A stretch of 64,000 nucleotides of DNA from Mansonella perstans (GCA_037074765.1 JBAMDO010000080.1:1-64000), one strand, 5' to 3'; shown: positions 46,506 through 62,860, counted from the stretch's first letter. The notes: generated from the letters alone by a model not told the origin. Numbers and translations: made by a program.

Positions 46506-47893
46506 TTTATTCACTTGGCTCCTATCTAAAAATCAAAAATAGTTAATAATATTATAAACATAAAAATGATTGTAGCAAAAATTTCACGAATGAAATAAAA
46601 TGAAGCATTTTGATGATACATTGATGAATCTAAGTGAACTGAAATTAGCAAAACTTCACAAAAAGCTCTTTCATTTCATTTTCATTGAATTATCCATTCA
46701 TCTTTCTCATCTTTCTCAGATATTATTTTACTTTCATTAATTTCACTCAAATATCAAAGTAATTTTGTAATCATTCTGTGACATAGAATGATTGGAAAAA
46801 ATAATGATATGCAGAGAAGTGAATTATTTTTACAATACAGTGATGTGAAATTTTTCAAAAAAAAAAAAGAAAAAAAAAAAAGCAAAATCAAAATTAAAAA
46901 AAAATCATTTAGTAATAATAGTAAAAACATTGATAAAAATAGTAATAAAATGTTTTAAATTGAAATACATACAGCTTGCAATGAAATAATTGAATATTGT
47001 TGAAAAGAAAAAGTGGAGGATGATTTGGTTGAAACAATCAAGAAACATTAGCTTAGTGAGAGCATTTTTCATGTCTAGCTAGACTCAATGCTAATTGCTG
47101 CTTCTGTGCTCTGTGCAAAGCAAAGAAAGTCCAGAAATGTGACGAATTTGGTGAAATTTCATTAAAAAAAGCTTGATGAAAATGGAAAATGCTGAAAACT
47201 ACATTTTTTATTTCTTAAAGCAAACTTTAACGCAATTAGCATGAGAAATGATTGGTTTTTTTTTCTTATTGAAAAGAATAATTCAATTTTTATAAGCTTT
47301 ACCTCCGTTCAAAGTTTGATTTCAAATAATATTGTCCGAAAAAATGATTAGCCCAATTAATTAATGCGCTGTTTAAATCCATTTCGGATATAACAAAAAT
47401 GTAAAATATCCAAATTGGCCGCCTTTCATGAAAAATTCATAACTCTACTCAATCAACAATATTTCTTTTATGAAAACCAGAAATTATTTTTTAAATTGTG
47501 AAATTTATTTCACTGATAAAAAGGATGTAATTATCAAAAATTATTAAGAAAAAAGTAAACTGAAAATTGGCAGAAAATACATCATGGATTATTTTCCAAT
47601 AGATTTACTTAATGATATTTAGCATAAAAAAAAAAAAAAAAAAAAAAAAAAACTTAAAAAGAGAAAATTTAACTCTAATGATAATGCAATATGGATAGCA
47701 TTCTCTATTTAGTTTTTTACACTTTCTAATTAATTTTAAGTTATCAATGGAGTAAAATAAATAAACAACAACGTAATAAATATTTTAAGTTGTGTTAAAA
47801 ATCAAAAAGTAACTTTAAGTGGCAAATGTTGTTGCAATCAAATAAAGGTAAAATTGGTAAAGGTCATAGATCATAGTATTTCAGTAATCATTT

Positions 47894-48032
47894 ACACACC
47901 CATACACACACACATACACACACACACACATACACGCACACACACACACACACATACACGCACACACACGCACACACACACACACATACAGGCAGCACAT
48001 ATATATACATGCACAACACACACACACACACA
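47894..48032. repeat. CA dinucleotide microsatellite
   Basis: There are long, interrupted CACACA tracts with TA and GC interruptions, split by a short unique piece at about 47991-48012. Open frames on both strands (HTHTHT or CVCVCV) are artefacts of the repeat. Confidence 0.97.
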
Positions 48033-50764
48033 TAAACAGATAATGTAAAACCAAAACGGAAGAACAAAGTTCTCTCCAACTTGTCATCCTTTCGTAATGA
48101 CTTTAGAAAAACTTTTAGGGAGGATGTTATATGTGAATTTATAAATTAATCGAATACTGGAATTGCAAGTATTAATTTTATCTTTAATCATTAATATGAT
48201 CCAAAAGTAAGTGACCTATCATTGAATAAATAAATGCATATGCATAAACTTAATTACATTAATTTGAAAAGTGAAAAAAAAAAAAAAAAGAAAATACTTT
48301 TAATTAATAAATGTTAAAATAAATGAATGCATGAGATCTGGCAAATTGTATTGCACTGTTTTTAGCATAGAGTTTTTAAGAATATTTCGCAGATAAAAGC
48401 ATTTATCAAATAAGAAATATTTCTTTACATTTAAAATGTTAAATCATTTATCAAATTTTTTTCAGTTGTTCAAATTCTAAATTCAATGATACAATGCTAT
48501 ATATTCAATGGAAAATTCTTGACCAATTTGATCTATAAATTCTATATCAATTATGTGTTTATATATATATAATTTATATTCGTTAAATAAATTTTTTTTT
48601 TTTTTTTTTTTGATAGCTTTTCTTATCAAATTTCAGTTATTGACAAGCTTTAGCGTCCAAAATTTCTCGAATTTTAGCTCCAATTTCATGTTCAATTCAA
48701 TTTTCAATTCAAGACTCAAAATTTCCCTTTCGTTTTAGCACTAATGAGAAACCCAACATGTAACTGTATTTTGTATTCTTTGTATTCGATAAGTAAAACT
48801 ATTCCCATCATCTATTAATAACCATTATCAAATACTTTGCATCTATATAGATAACACAGAGAAACTTTAATGTCAAACTTTTCTAAAAATAAAGTAACAC
48901 TTTTTACAACATCTGATTACTTTTTGTAAATTTTAAAATTATTGAAGCATATAAAATTTATTTAAAATTAACAAGAAAACATTTATCAACTCTTCGATCA
49001 TCAAAATCAATATATCTTAAATCATATCGAGTAATTAAAATTATGCAAATTGTTGATAATGGAACTTTCACATTTATATTATAGATGTAGAAATATGGCA
49101 GAGGAAATTCCTCTGTGAATATAACGGAAAAAATGCTAGCACAGAAGAAAAGAGAAAATGAAAAGAAAAAGAAATTGTAAATTGAGGATAAACAGAACTA
49201 ACTTCGCTAGTTATAAGAATTAAATTGATAATTGTTCAACCTGCCGTAGAAACTTTACTCGATGGTCAAAATCATTTTCTTACCTTCAGTAAACCAAGAA
49301 ATATCATCATCTTTTACCATAATCTTTTCATTTTTCTTTCTTCTCTTTTACATGTTCTACTTTAATACAAACTTTGGAGAAAAAAAAAACGCAAAAGAAA
49401 ATATTGATATATTGAGGAGCAAATCCTTGGAAACATGCATATTAAAAATGATCCTTTCCTGTCCAGGCCAATTGATGGAGAAGAATTAGAGGCATAGCAC
49501 TCAACTCAGTAATTAAAACATACATGGTTGGATTATTTTTCCATAAATTTAACACATTTCTTTCACTTACAATATCTAAACAAATTAATTCATATTCAGT
49601 GCGAAGTTTCAAACAAGTGACATAATTTAAAATATCTGAAAGTCTACGAAAAGTAAAAGAAAAAAACAATATTAATGTAATATCAATATTAACAATACTT
49701 CTTCAGCCCTAATACTTGTAGGTGCCACAAATTCTGTTTCCTTCATTGTATTTTTACAGCAAAATAATGAAATGTATTAAGATATCTTTCTCTTATAACA
49801 ATCTGAGAATTCACAATGGTATCATTAATTAAAAGAAGTAAATGATGTCTCGTTTACTCGAAACATTTTTCGAACAAAATACGATGAAATTTATAAATTG
49901 AATAAATTGCTAAAAAAATGCTAATATTTTAGAGCATTAATTATTATTGATAATCAATAATAAATTATATATAATTTATTGGACATAATAAATTACAAAT
50001 GCTTTCCTTTTTTTTTCAAATTATCACTGAAACTGTTATGCAAATTATGCTTGAGTTTTGATAATAATAGGCAGAAGTAGTGATCTATTTATTCGTTAAT
50101 CGATAATAAATGTTTTCGAAGTTAAAATCATAGCAAAACCTTCTGCCAGCTAATAACTAAAATTTTATAGGAAGCGAAAAGATATCATCAAATGTTTGAC
50201 CATTTAATCTGCTCAGTAAAACTTTTTTGTTATTGTAGACCTATGATGTAAGATGATCGAATGATTAATCTAACTTGGACCATTGAATGGGATTAATCTT
50301 ACTAGCATAGAATTAGTTCATTTTAATTAGCACTAACAACTTTAAATTTTATTAAATAATCAGTAATGCTATTGAAAAAAATTGGAAAAAAGCATTGAAT
50401 AATTTTAGTATCAGTTCATAGTTTCGCGAATAAATTGATAAGATTACTTACAGCTATTGCTACAAACTTTGATTGTTTGCCCAAACATATAAGCAAAGTT
50501 TGGCTGTGACAAGGATAGATATCCTTTTTTTTTCGTGAAAATAACACTAAATGATAGAATGCATCAATACCGATGTAGCTTACGGTTATGGGAAGAAAAT
50601 TGAATTAGAAAATGAATAACAAAATCTAATTAGCTAGAGTTATTTTTCGATATATTTTCTTCCAATTCGGTACTATTTTTACATCTTGTATTAAATGGAT
50701 TAACATAGGCATAACACAGCAGGAGTTTGTCGTCAGTAAAAGTTATTTGCGGAGTATTAGTAGG

Positions 50765-50836
50765 CACTTAGTTAACTTTTTTTTTATGTTGACAAATCAG
50801 AATCATTTAGTTAACTTTTTTATCTTGACAAATCAG
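50765..50836. repeat. Direct duplication of about 36 bp
   Basis: TTAGTTAACTTTTTT...TTGACAAATCAGA occurs twice side by side, at 50768-50801 and 50807-50837. The copies differ in the length of the T run. Confidence 0.8.
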
Positions 50837-50934
50837 ACGGCCAATTTCTGCCAAAAAAATTCCATATTCATAAATATATGTCTTTCCTCATTCTATTTTA
50901 TAATGACTGGCTACTGCAAATGAAACATAATTTT

Positions 50935-50986
50935 GTTGAATAAATAAAAATATATAGATAGCCATTATATATTTTATTTATTCAAC
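50935..50986. repeat. Inverted repeat, 21-bp stem
   Basis: GTTGAATAAATAAAA is followed by AT-rich sequence and a short loop (GATAGCCAT), then the reverse complement ending TTTATTTATTCAAC. There is one extra A in the left arm. It could be a small hairpin or the fused ends of an old element. Confidence 0.75.
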
Positions 50987-51454
50987 AACTACACTGTAGT
51001 TCAATGATGTTTAACAAAAATAAAAATTAATCGTTACGACTAGCATTTAACCAAACAAAATTTTGCAAATGAGAATTTTCAGCATTGCGAATTTATCAAA
51101 CATATAATGGCTATCTTCAATTTGAAAAAAACCTCCAAAAACAGACACAATATATGATGAATTTAAACCGATTTAGTTTAATGCTATTTTTTAATGCTAT
51201 TTTATTCACCGTTATTGAGAAATTAAAATATTCCCCTCGATATTTTTCATATTTCTTTCTAACCATTTATACTGTTTTGACAACAATTTGTCGCTATTGT
51301 TCTTTAGTCTAACTAAAGAGTTTCTCTAGTAAGTTCTTTAGTCTGACTAATTCAACAGCCTTGTCGTGATTTTTGTGTGAGAAGTCAACTCTTAGCCAAT
51401 ATTCTTCAATGATTTGATCACGAATTGTTGTGTTAGGTTGAGTTGCGGAAACAC

Positions 51455-51476
51455 CTCAAACTTGGGTAATTAAACC
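51455..51476 (-). other. Exact SL1 spliced-leader 22-mer in LTR (unit 1)
   Basis: The minus strand reads GGTTTAATTACCC then AAGTTTGAG, identical to nematode SL1 over all 22 bases as I know it. It is followed by GTG. It belongs to a 60-bp tandem unit shared with 51515-51536. Confidence 0.95.
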
Positions 51477-51514
51477 GTTGTGTTGAGTTGAGCTGCGTTG
51501 AATTGTGTTCGCAC

Positions 51515-51536
51515 CTCAAACTTGGGTAATTAAACC
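51515..51536 (-). other. Exact SL1 spliced-leader 22-mer in LTR (unit 2)
   Basis: This is a second exact SL1 match, 60 bases from the first, preceded on the minus strand by AATAAA and followed by GTG. The spacer between the units is rich in CAACTCAA-like words. Confidence 0.95.
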
Positions 51537-52106
51537 TTTATTAGAATAATTGGATAACGCGAGATTAATATAACAATTATGTAGAACGTGCAATTAATGG
51601 TAACATTAACATATAATAAAGCGGTAATGATGAGGAGAATAGAACCAGTAGCCGTGGATGTGAACAAATCCCAAAAATGCTCCTTTTGGGATGATTGAAA
51701 GTTTATATACTGAGTATTGTAGGCGGAGAAAACTTGTATTAATGAGTTGAGTTATAAGAAACTAAAGATCATAAAAAATGAAATCCTTTGTACTGATAAG
51801 CTTGGTTGAGACAGTACAATATATTGCATGTAAGCGTAAGCATCAAACAAAGGATTTCGACACAGTTACAGAATGGTTGTGGTTAATAAGTTGTTAATTG
51901 CAGCTGCTTCTTTGTTAGTTTATGGTAGGAAGGAGTTTAACAGCTTACAATTGGAACAAAGAGATTAAACATTACAAATTACTTAGGTGGCTCATAAAAG
52001 CCGTTAATAGAATCAGATTAAAACCCTATTGGGAATTTCGCGTTATGAATTTCGCGACAAGCCTAGTTCAATCCAAACTGAACACCGGATCCAAAGTACT
52101 AGAGCT

Positions 52107-52242
52107 TGCTGAAGTTTTGAAATGATTAAACAGCTATGAAATAATAACGATAGAAAATATAGAATCATCTCACAAAATGTGCAACAGTATATTTTCCTGT
52201 TATCATTCAAATCTTATGGCTGCTATATTTTCGCTGTAAATC
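52107..52242 (-). pseudogene. Decayed copy of ARMT1 last exon (downstream)
   Basis: On the minus strand this aligns with the end of the working exon: CAGCCATAAG, then codons for TGKYTVAHFVR and a stop, against TGEYAVAQFVR in the real exon. The Trp codon is TGA here. It directly abuts the working stop codon at 52246 and continues into a 3' flank that matches the flank of the upstream decayed copy (52474-52518). Confidence 0.8.
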
Positions 52243-52245
52243 AAA

Positions 52246-55200
52246 TCATCTCACAAATTGTGCAACAGCATATTCTCCCGTTGACATCCAACCCTTATGG
52301 CTGCCATATTTCGTCTGTAAATTATTGATCACTTTTGAACTTAATCCTGCTATCGTCTCTGCTTTGACAGTACGAAGCGCCAAAATTGGTGCCGGACAGA
52401 AACCTCGTAATGCTACCTGAAATTACATGATTGAAACAATTTAGAATTCACGCAGGAAATGATTTGCCAGTTTGTTGAAGTTCTGAACTGATTAAAGAAC
52501 TGTATGATAGAAAAGAGGGAATCATTTTACAGACTGTGTGACAAATATGATCTCTTGTTATTATACGAATCTTATTGCTGTCAGATTTCCCTATTGACTT
52601 CTAACATTACTGACTTCTGTCAACCTTCCTAAGCTTAATCTTCCCGACAAGTCGTTTTGTAAAATGAACAAAGAAATTATCAGAATTACTTTAAACGGAG
52701 TATCCAGTGGCCATTCGAGATCACTAACCAATTTCCTGTAATTGTAATCACCTTTGAAAATAATTAGTGATGATTGCGATAATTCACGATGAAGATCTGG
52801 AGCCTTTTCAGCCATTAAATAATATGGATATGGAAGAGTCCAGAAATAATGAGTTCGAAAAACAAATTCATTCTAAAAAAAAATTGATGCATTGAAAATA
52901 CCGAACAGTTTGTATTAATTTTAAAAAAAAGGCTAAATTCAATAAAAATCTCTCGCAGTCCCTCACTTTTTTAAAATCAGAATTTAGATTTGCTCTTTCT
53001 TCTTCAGTGTATTCTAAGCAAAAGTTGAAGCAACATCGCTAATTTGCTCTATATTTTTTTTATTAAGGAAGCACTAATTGAGTGCTTGAGTTGACAAAGG
53101 AAAATCAACAAATTTAAATTTCAATTTTCAATTCAAATTTTTCAAAGAAGAAGCATACGTCTGATAATCTTTGTGAGCATTTGACACCAAAATTTCTCAA
53201 TGAGGAATTCGAATTAGCAATTAGCATTTCGATTGCCCAGTTGAAATCTTTACCGGTAACGTCAGACACAAACCATGGCATACTCTGTAAACATAAACTT
53301 ATATATATATATATATATCCCAAGCAATTGCGACAAAAGGAATAAAACCAAGGAAAAACTAATTTAATTGCTTAATTAGACAAACCAACGATATTTTTAT
53401 TAAGTCAGAAATTTATAAACTTCACAATTTCCGTACTTGATTTCCTAACACATTTGAAACGAAAAAATAAAACAAGAAACAAATCAACAATGCGTAATTT
53501 CGCAAAAAAAGAAATCTGAATTTTTAAATTAGAGATTTTATGAAAGCACAAACCTTTCCGTGAAAAACAACCTTTTTTACGCCATACTTGCTAATTAGTA
53601 ATTCCGCAAGCGCTAAATCGGTAAGAAGTTCGAGACCAGAGTTATCAAGAATCATATCTACATGGTCCACCTTACCATTCCTGAAGCTCATAATTTTTTA
53701 TTGAGAAGAAAAATGGCCAAAGCAACATGGTGAAAAAAGATAATTTTCAGAAATTACAATTTAATAATACGAAACGCATATTATATTTACGAATTAATAT
53801 AAATTAATAATATAAAAAGCTTTCGTAACTTTATGAATCACCTTATAATCGCATCAACTTCATCAATCTGATTACATAAGATTTTATCGGTCAAATGGTT
53901 AAGCATTTCCAAAAGAGGAAAAGCATTAATGCGTTCGCCAGATGAAAGAGACAAGTCACATGTATTTCCCCATAAACACAACTAGATAAAAAATATTTTA
54001 GTTTGAAAATTAAGACATTAAATTTCAATTTTTCATGGTGCTAATGCCAAAGTTATACTTGGAAAAACTCGGCAATCACGTCCTGGTCAATTTTTGCTGT
54101 TTCCGATGCTACTTCTTCTAAGCGCTTTAGAAGCATACTAATCGTTTCAATGCTGAAATTGGCCACATATTTTATAGAAAACTTTACAACTTCCTACAAT
54201 CAATTCTGGGATTAATTAAAAGATGATAATTCCATAACGCATTCAACTATTTACTTATCAAAACTCAATAAAGGTAAGACTGCACAATACAAAAAATCTT
54301 TTATGACATCTAGAAAAAATAAAACATAATACTCACCAATCAATAAACGAGCCTTGTTTTTGTGATGCAAATGGATCGAATTCATTTAGGCTTATTGTTT
54401 TAAAAAAGAAACTCATTACTTGTCTATATAAAAAACACTCCGCAAACAACCAATCACAACGATACCAAGTCACTTGTTCTGCACCTTTCTAAAATGTCAT
54501 TTATGAGCAATTATTCCAATACAAATAAAAGATAAGAACATTTTACTACAGGATAAAGTCTACTAAAGAAATATTGTTTTTTAGAGCCTGCAGAGAAAAT
54601 TTACAGCTCACATTTCAGCAATGATCCTTGTAAAAGAATACTATTAATTAAACAAAAAATATTTATGATCATATTAAACAACCTCCATTCGCAATTTTCT
54701 TAGTTCTTCATTCCAAATATCAACTTTTTCTCCACGATCATCAAGATCTCGTAACGGTTTATCGGTGCAGACAAGGTAAGATAACTCAGATAGTTGACTG
54801 AGAACCGATTTAATATCTTTTTCCCCTTCCTGAAATAAACATATACTGTAATCGAAATTTGAAATAATCAAACTAAAATTTCGATAAACTATATAAAATT
54901 TACAAAAATTTAAGTGTAAAGTAATCGCACTCCAATATCATTATGATAGGAACGTGTAGGATATATGATACATGTGGAATATATAGAAAATCCAGAAAAA
55001 AAAACATAAAAAAAAAAAACTTATAAATACCCGACAATTCAGCGAGTAATTTTTACACATAACAAAAAAAAAAAATTAATAAACCTCGCCGTGAATAGCA
55101 ATGTGAGCATGTCGATATCGATGCACTTGGTCAACAATTTTACCTAATATTTTTGGCCAGCGATCACGAACAGTTAAAAATGCGAATGTACTGAAAACAC

Positions 55201-55375
55201 AAACTTTTTATTATCATGTCAATTTCAGAAATTAAGCATAAGTAAGAAACTTTCTCAAATATAAAGTATTATAATTTGGGAAAACATTTACAGGATTAAA
55301 AAATAATGATCATAGAAAAATATACCCTTCTTTGCTGCCAGTTAAAGCAGGAGGGATAACTGGAATTGGTGGCAT
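52246..55375 (-). CDS. ARMT1: ARMT1/DUF89 damage-control phosphatase
   Basis: DUF89 family III proteins are metal-dependent phosphatases that remove damaged sugar phosphates such as fructose-1-phosphate; human ARMT1 was also reported as a PCNA carboxyl methyltransferase. Ten exons: 55375-55326, 55190-55085, 54829-54683, 54488-54337, 54193-54059, 53981-53842, 53680-53554, 53284-53159, 52872-52690, 52416-52246; about 445 aa. Family landmarks are GTFAFLTVRDRWPKIL at the start, YRCDWLFAECFLYR, LCLWGNTCDLSLS, ILDNSGLEL (metal-site DN), MPWFVSDVTGKDFNW, FKGDYNYRKL and the C-terminal TGEYAVAQF. Exons 4 and 5 are out of phase by one base: exon 4 ends GATTG before GTGAGT, and one more G would restore SFIDW-EVVKF. 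The ATG lies only ~28 bases from a duplication edge and lacks an obvious acceptor before it. Confidence 0.88.
52474..52660 (-). pseudogene. Decayed copy of ARMT1 last exon (within last intron)
   Basis: This lies between ARMT1 exons 9 and 10. Minus-strand blocks CAGCAATAAGA and GTCACACAGTCTGTAAAATGA match the working exon at lower identity. Its 3' flank (52474-52518) matches that of the other decayed copy at 52110-52160. It has several stops and is the older duplicate. Confidence 0.65.
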
Positions 55376-55402
55376 CGTAGAGAATTACCGGAAAATAAGC
55401 CG

Positions 55403-60350
<4,948 letters not shown>

Positions 60351-61044
60351 CACGGCACCTCGTTCTAGTAATTTTCTAGAAAATAACATTTGTCAAAACA
60401 GCTAATCATTTAAAAGCAACAACGCTTACACTCTTCTGCAATAATTCGAAAAAGAATACAACTACCTGTAATGCACATTTCTAATTCTCTATATGCTCCT
60501 AACACACATTAATTATTTATCAACAGATTTTTTTTTTTTTTTAATAAAACTTTTTGGGTCGATTTTAGCTGAGATCAATTATCAGTATGTAAATGTATAT
60601 ACATATATTTATCTATGGCCTCTCTCCCTTCCTCTCTTGATTCCTAATGACCAGGCCAACATTACGCTAGGCCTACACACAATCAATCCTAATTAGCCTT
60701 TCACGCTATCAAAACAGCAAACGAAATGGGGAACCCGTCACTTACTTTTATTGGTAGCAAACCATCACTTTTATTGGTAGCAAACCATGTAGTATGCTAC
60801 ATAACTTGTAATCTCTGCAATACAGTAATACTTTGATGTTTGAATAAGGTAATGGAATTAATTTAGTAAAATTAATTTAAATTATTCTGCAAGAGTAAAG
60901 AATTGGCAAAATTTACATATCACTGATAATATCTTTTCATGAAAAGATAATATCTTATGAATTAAAAGGAACAATATTCCATCAAATCTTATCATTTATT
61001 TACTACATCTTCATGCAAAGTGGTTAGCATCATACTATGATCGA
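60351..61044. other. Divergent intergenic region AsnRS/kinase
   Basis: This 0.7-kb stretch separates two genes transcribed away from each other and probably holds both promoters. It contains the AsnRS leader (60351-60375), a T-run near 60529-60542 and a 23-bp tandem duplication (CTTTTATTGGTAGCAAACCAT, about 60744-60788). No gene is visible. Confidence 0.6.
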
Positions 61045-62860
61045 ATGGTGGACATTGTTAGGCTACAATTAGGTGAGAAAGTTGATCAGTGGACTGTTAT
61101 TGAAAAAGTTGGCGAAGGAGCTTTTGGATCAGTGTATAAGGTTATTATGAAAATTTATTGCTAATTATATCAATTCGATAATATTTCTTTTTTTTCAATG
61201 CATATTTCATACATTTGCAATTTTTTTTTGACTTCTAAATTCCTCATTATTTAAGAATTTTATTTTATAGGTATCAAGAGGAAAAGAAATTTTTGCATTG
61301 AAACAGAAAGTTTAAAGGAGAAAGTTAAAGTAAGTTCTTAAACTTTAGAAAAAAGACATGATAGATTTTTGGTGACATTTTTATGTATCTTTCTATGAAC
61401 AGAATTCTGATACATTTCTAAACTTTTCAGCATATCATCATCATGTTCAAGTTATATTTGCAAATAGTGGGATATCCTATTCATTTCTTACCCATTCTTC
61501 ACAGTCACTGTCCATCACTGTACCCACTCTTCATGGTCATTGTCTACCACTATACCCACTCTTCATGGTCACTGTCTATCATTGGAACCACTCTTGAGGG
61601 TCACTATCTGTCACTGTACCCACTCTTCATGGTCACTGTCTATCACTGTACCCATTCTTCATAGTCACTGTCTATCATTGGAACCACTCTTGAGGGTCAC
61701 TATCTGTCACTGTACCCACTCTTCATGGTCACTGTCTATCACTGTACCCACTCTTCATGGTCACTGCCTATCACTGTATCCACTCTTCAGGTCACTATCT
61801 ATCATTGCCATACGAGTTACTGCTAGATCACAGAGATAACACTTTGACTTCTCTCTTTTTTTGTTAGCATCAATGATTATAGTTGTTGAAAATGGAAGTT
61901 TATGTGCTTAAATTAGCGAATGGACGAAAAAGTAAACATTTTTGTACTTGCGAAGATACAGGCATCTACAAAAAATGCTTGTATTTGGTGATGACACTTC
62001 TTGGACCTTGTTTGCAGGTACATTTATAGAGTTTTAATGGGATTTCCATTATTGATATCTCACTGATAGAAATTGATTATGGCCTTTCATTAAAATGTTA
62101 GATGACCTCGTCGGACTCATGGTAGATTTTAAGGCCAATTGGCTAATAGTCAACTAGTAACTAGTAGCCAGCAAACAATATATTAACAACTCTACTTCAA
62201 CTTCTATTAATTAATTGCTCGTATTAATTGCTCCAACTCAACTGATGTTAATTGTTCACAACAAATAAAATATTCTTTACGGTAAAGGAATCCTTAATAT
62301 TCTTAACTTATCTGGTAGCTTCGATATCTGACATTCTCATTTGAGGATATAAGAAAAGAGTTACCCGGGCAGAAATTTTCTATGGGCTGTGCGCTGTCAG
62401 TTGGGATACAGTGTTTGGAAGCAATCGAAGAGCTTCACGCCATTGGATTCTTGCATCGGTCATCTGTTCTGTACTTTTGAAAAGCCTAATCTTAATTTTC
62501 GTAATAAGTTTACTCTATAATTAGTCTCATCATATAACGAATACATCATAATTCGTTTTCATAACCTTATTTTTTATTTTGAAGGAATTTGTTTGATTTT
62601 TTTTTAAGAAGCAGATATTTTATGATGATTTATTTAAACAGGTAAGAGGTTATGAAAAAACGATCATGATGTCGAGTTATCACTATCACATAAAGAATTT
62701 CCCATTACTCAGAACCAGTTAATATTTTAGTGATATTAAACCAAGTAATTACGCAACGGGTCGTGGAAAGCTTGACGAATTACGACGAATTTACATATTG
62801 GACTTTGGGATGTGCCGAAGTTATCTGGATGAAAATGGACGGTTCCGACCTCCAAGAAGG
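61045..62860 (+). CDS. Tau-tubulin-kinase-like (CK1 superfamily) kinase, 5' part
   Basis: The TTBK-like branch of the CK1 superfamily is expanded in nematodes; I cannot name the ortholog. Exons: 61045-61140, 61271-61329, 61883-62017, 62319-62458, 62731-62860, about 187 aa. Present are the Gly-rich loop (VGEGAFGSVYK), the ALKTES lysine (VAIK site), MTLLGPCLQ, a helix F/E region FSMGCALSVGIQCLEAIEELH, the catalytic loop HRDIKPSNYATG and DFGMCRSYLDENG. In exon 2 the AAA at 61301-61303 needs one more A to read ALKTESLKEKVK; as given it stops after ALKQKV. After exon 5 the activation segment and C-lobe are missing, and 96 bases on the sequence becomes a copy of the AsnRS 3' region. The gene is therefore truncated, or interrupted with its remainder beyond the window. 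Intron 2 carries a minisatellite. Confidence 0.8.
61488..61808. repeat. 32-bp minisatellite, about 10 copies
   Basis: The unit is CTTCATGGTCACTGTCTATC followed by ACTGTACCCACT, repeated about ten times with variants. Two units carrying GGAACCACTCTTGAGGG lie about 97 bases apart, giving a three-unit higher order. It sits in kinase intron 2. The repeat-encoded open frames (His/Cys/Ser-rich) are not genes. Confidence 0.93.

Larger units (their letters stand above)
51362..52059 (-). mobile_element. LTR-like element (solo LTR) with two SL1 sequences
   Basis: The element starts TGTCGTGA and ends TTTCGCGACA, flanked by the perfect 5-bp duplication AGCCT (51357-51361 and 52060-52064). It is 698 bp long and about 90% alike to the copy at 58316 over the shared part. 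Read on the minus strand it has a TATATAAA box (51709-51702), then a short inverted repeat (51691-51669), then AATAAA (51542-51537) directly before the first SL1 unit. TG...CA ends with a 5-bp duplication suggest a solo LTR of a Gypsy- or Pao-type retrotransposon; no internal gag/pol is present. It lies just beyond the 3' end of ARMT1. A short plus-strand frame (51922-52058) is shared with the other copy but is probably chance. Confidence 0.82.
46506..52245. other. Intergenic region with repeats and an LTR-like insertion
   Basis: This separates the start of the MIDEAS-like gene from the end of ARMT1. It contains poly-A (47627-47651), CA microsatellites (47894-48032), a 40-bp duplication (50765-50836), a hairpin (50935-50986), the LTR-like element at 51362-52059 and a decayed ARMT1 exon (52107-52242). 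A weak minus-strand exon candidate at about 49640-49572 was considered and not accepted. Otherwise I see no gene. Confidence 0.6.

Noticed and set aside
47854..48087. Open frames on both strands through the CA tract
   Set aside because: They encode only His-Thr or Cys-Val runs produced by the dinucleotide repeat.
49442..49754. Minus-strand exon candidates (LSDILNYVTCLKLRTEYELI and an upstream block)
   Set aside because: Donor and acceptor look fair, but no start, no further exons and no recognisable family were found. The frame is not distinguishable from chance in this AT-rich stretch.
51922..52125. Shared open frame in the LTR-like copies (also 58807-59082)
   Set aside because: The conserved part ends at the element edge and is short. 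It is explained by recent common descent, with no protein family resemblance.
61443..61839. Two overlapping open frames in the minisatellite
   Set aside because: They are repeat-derived; the 32-bp unit cycles through frames and lies in an intron.
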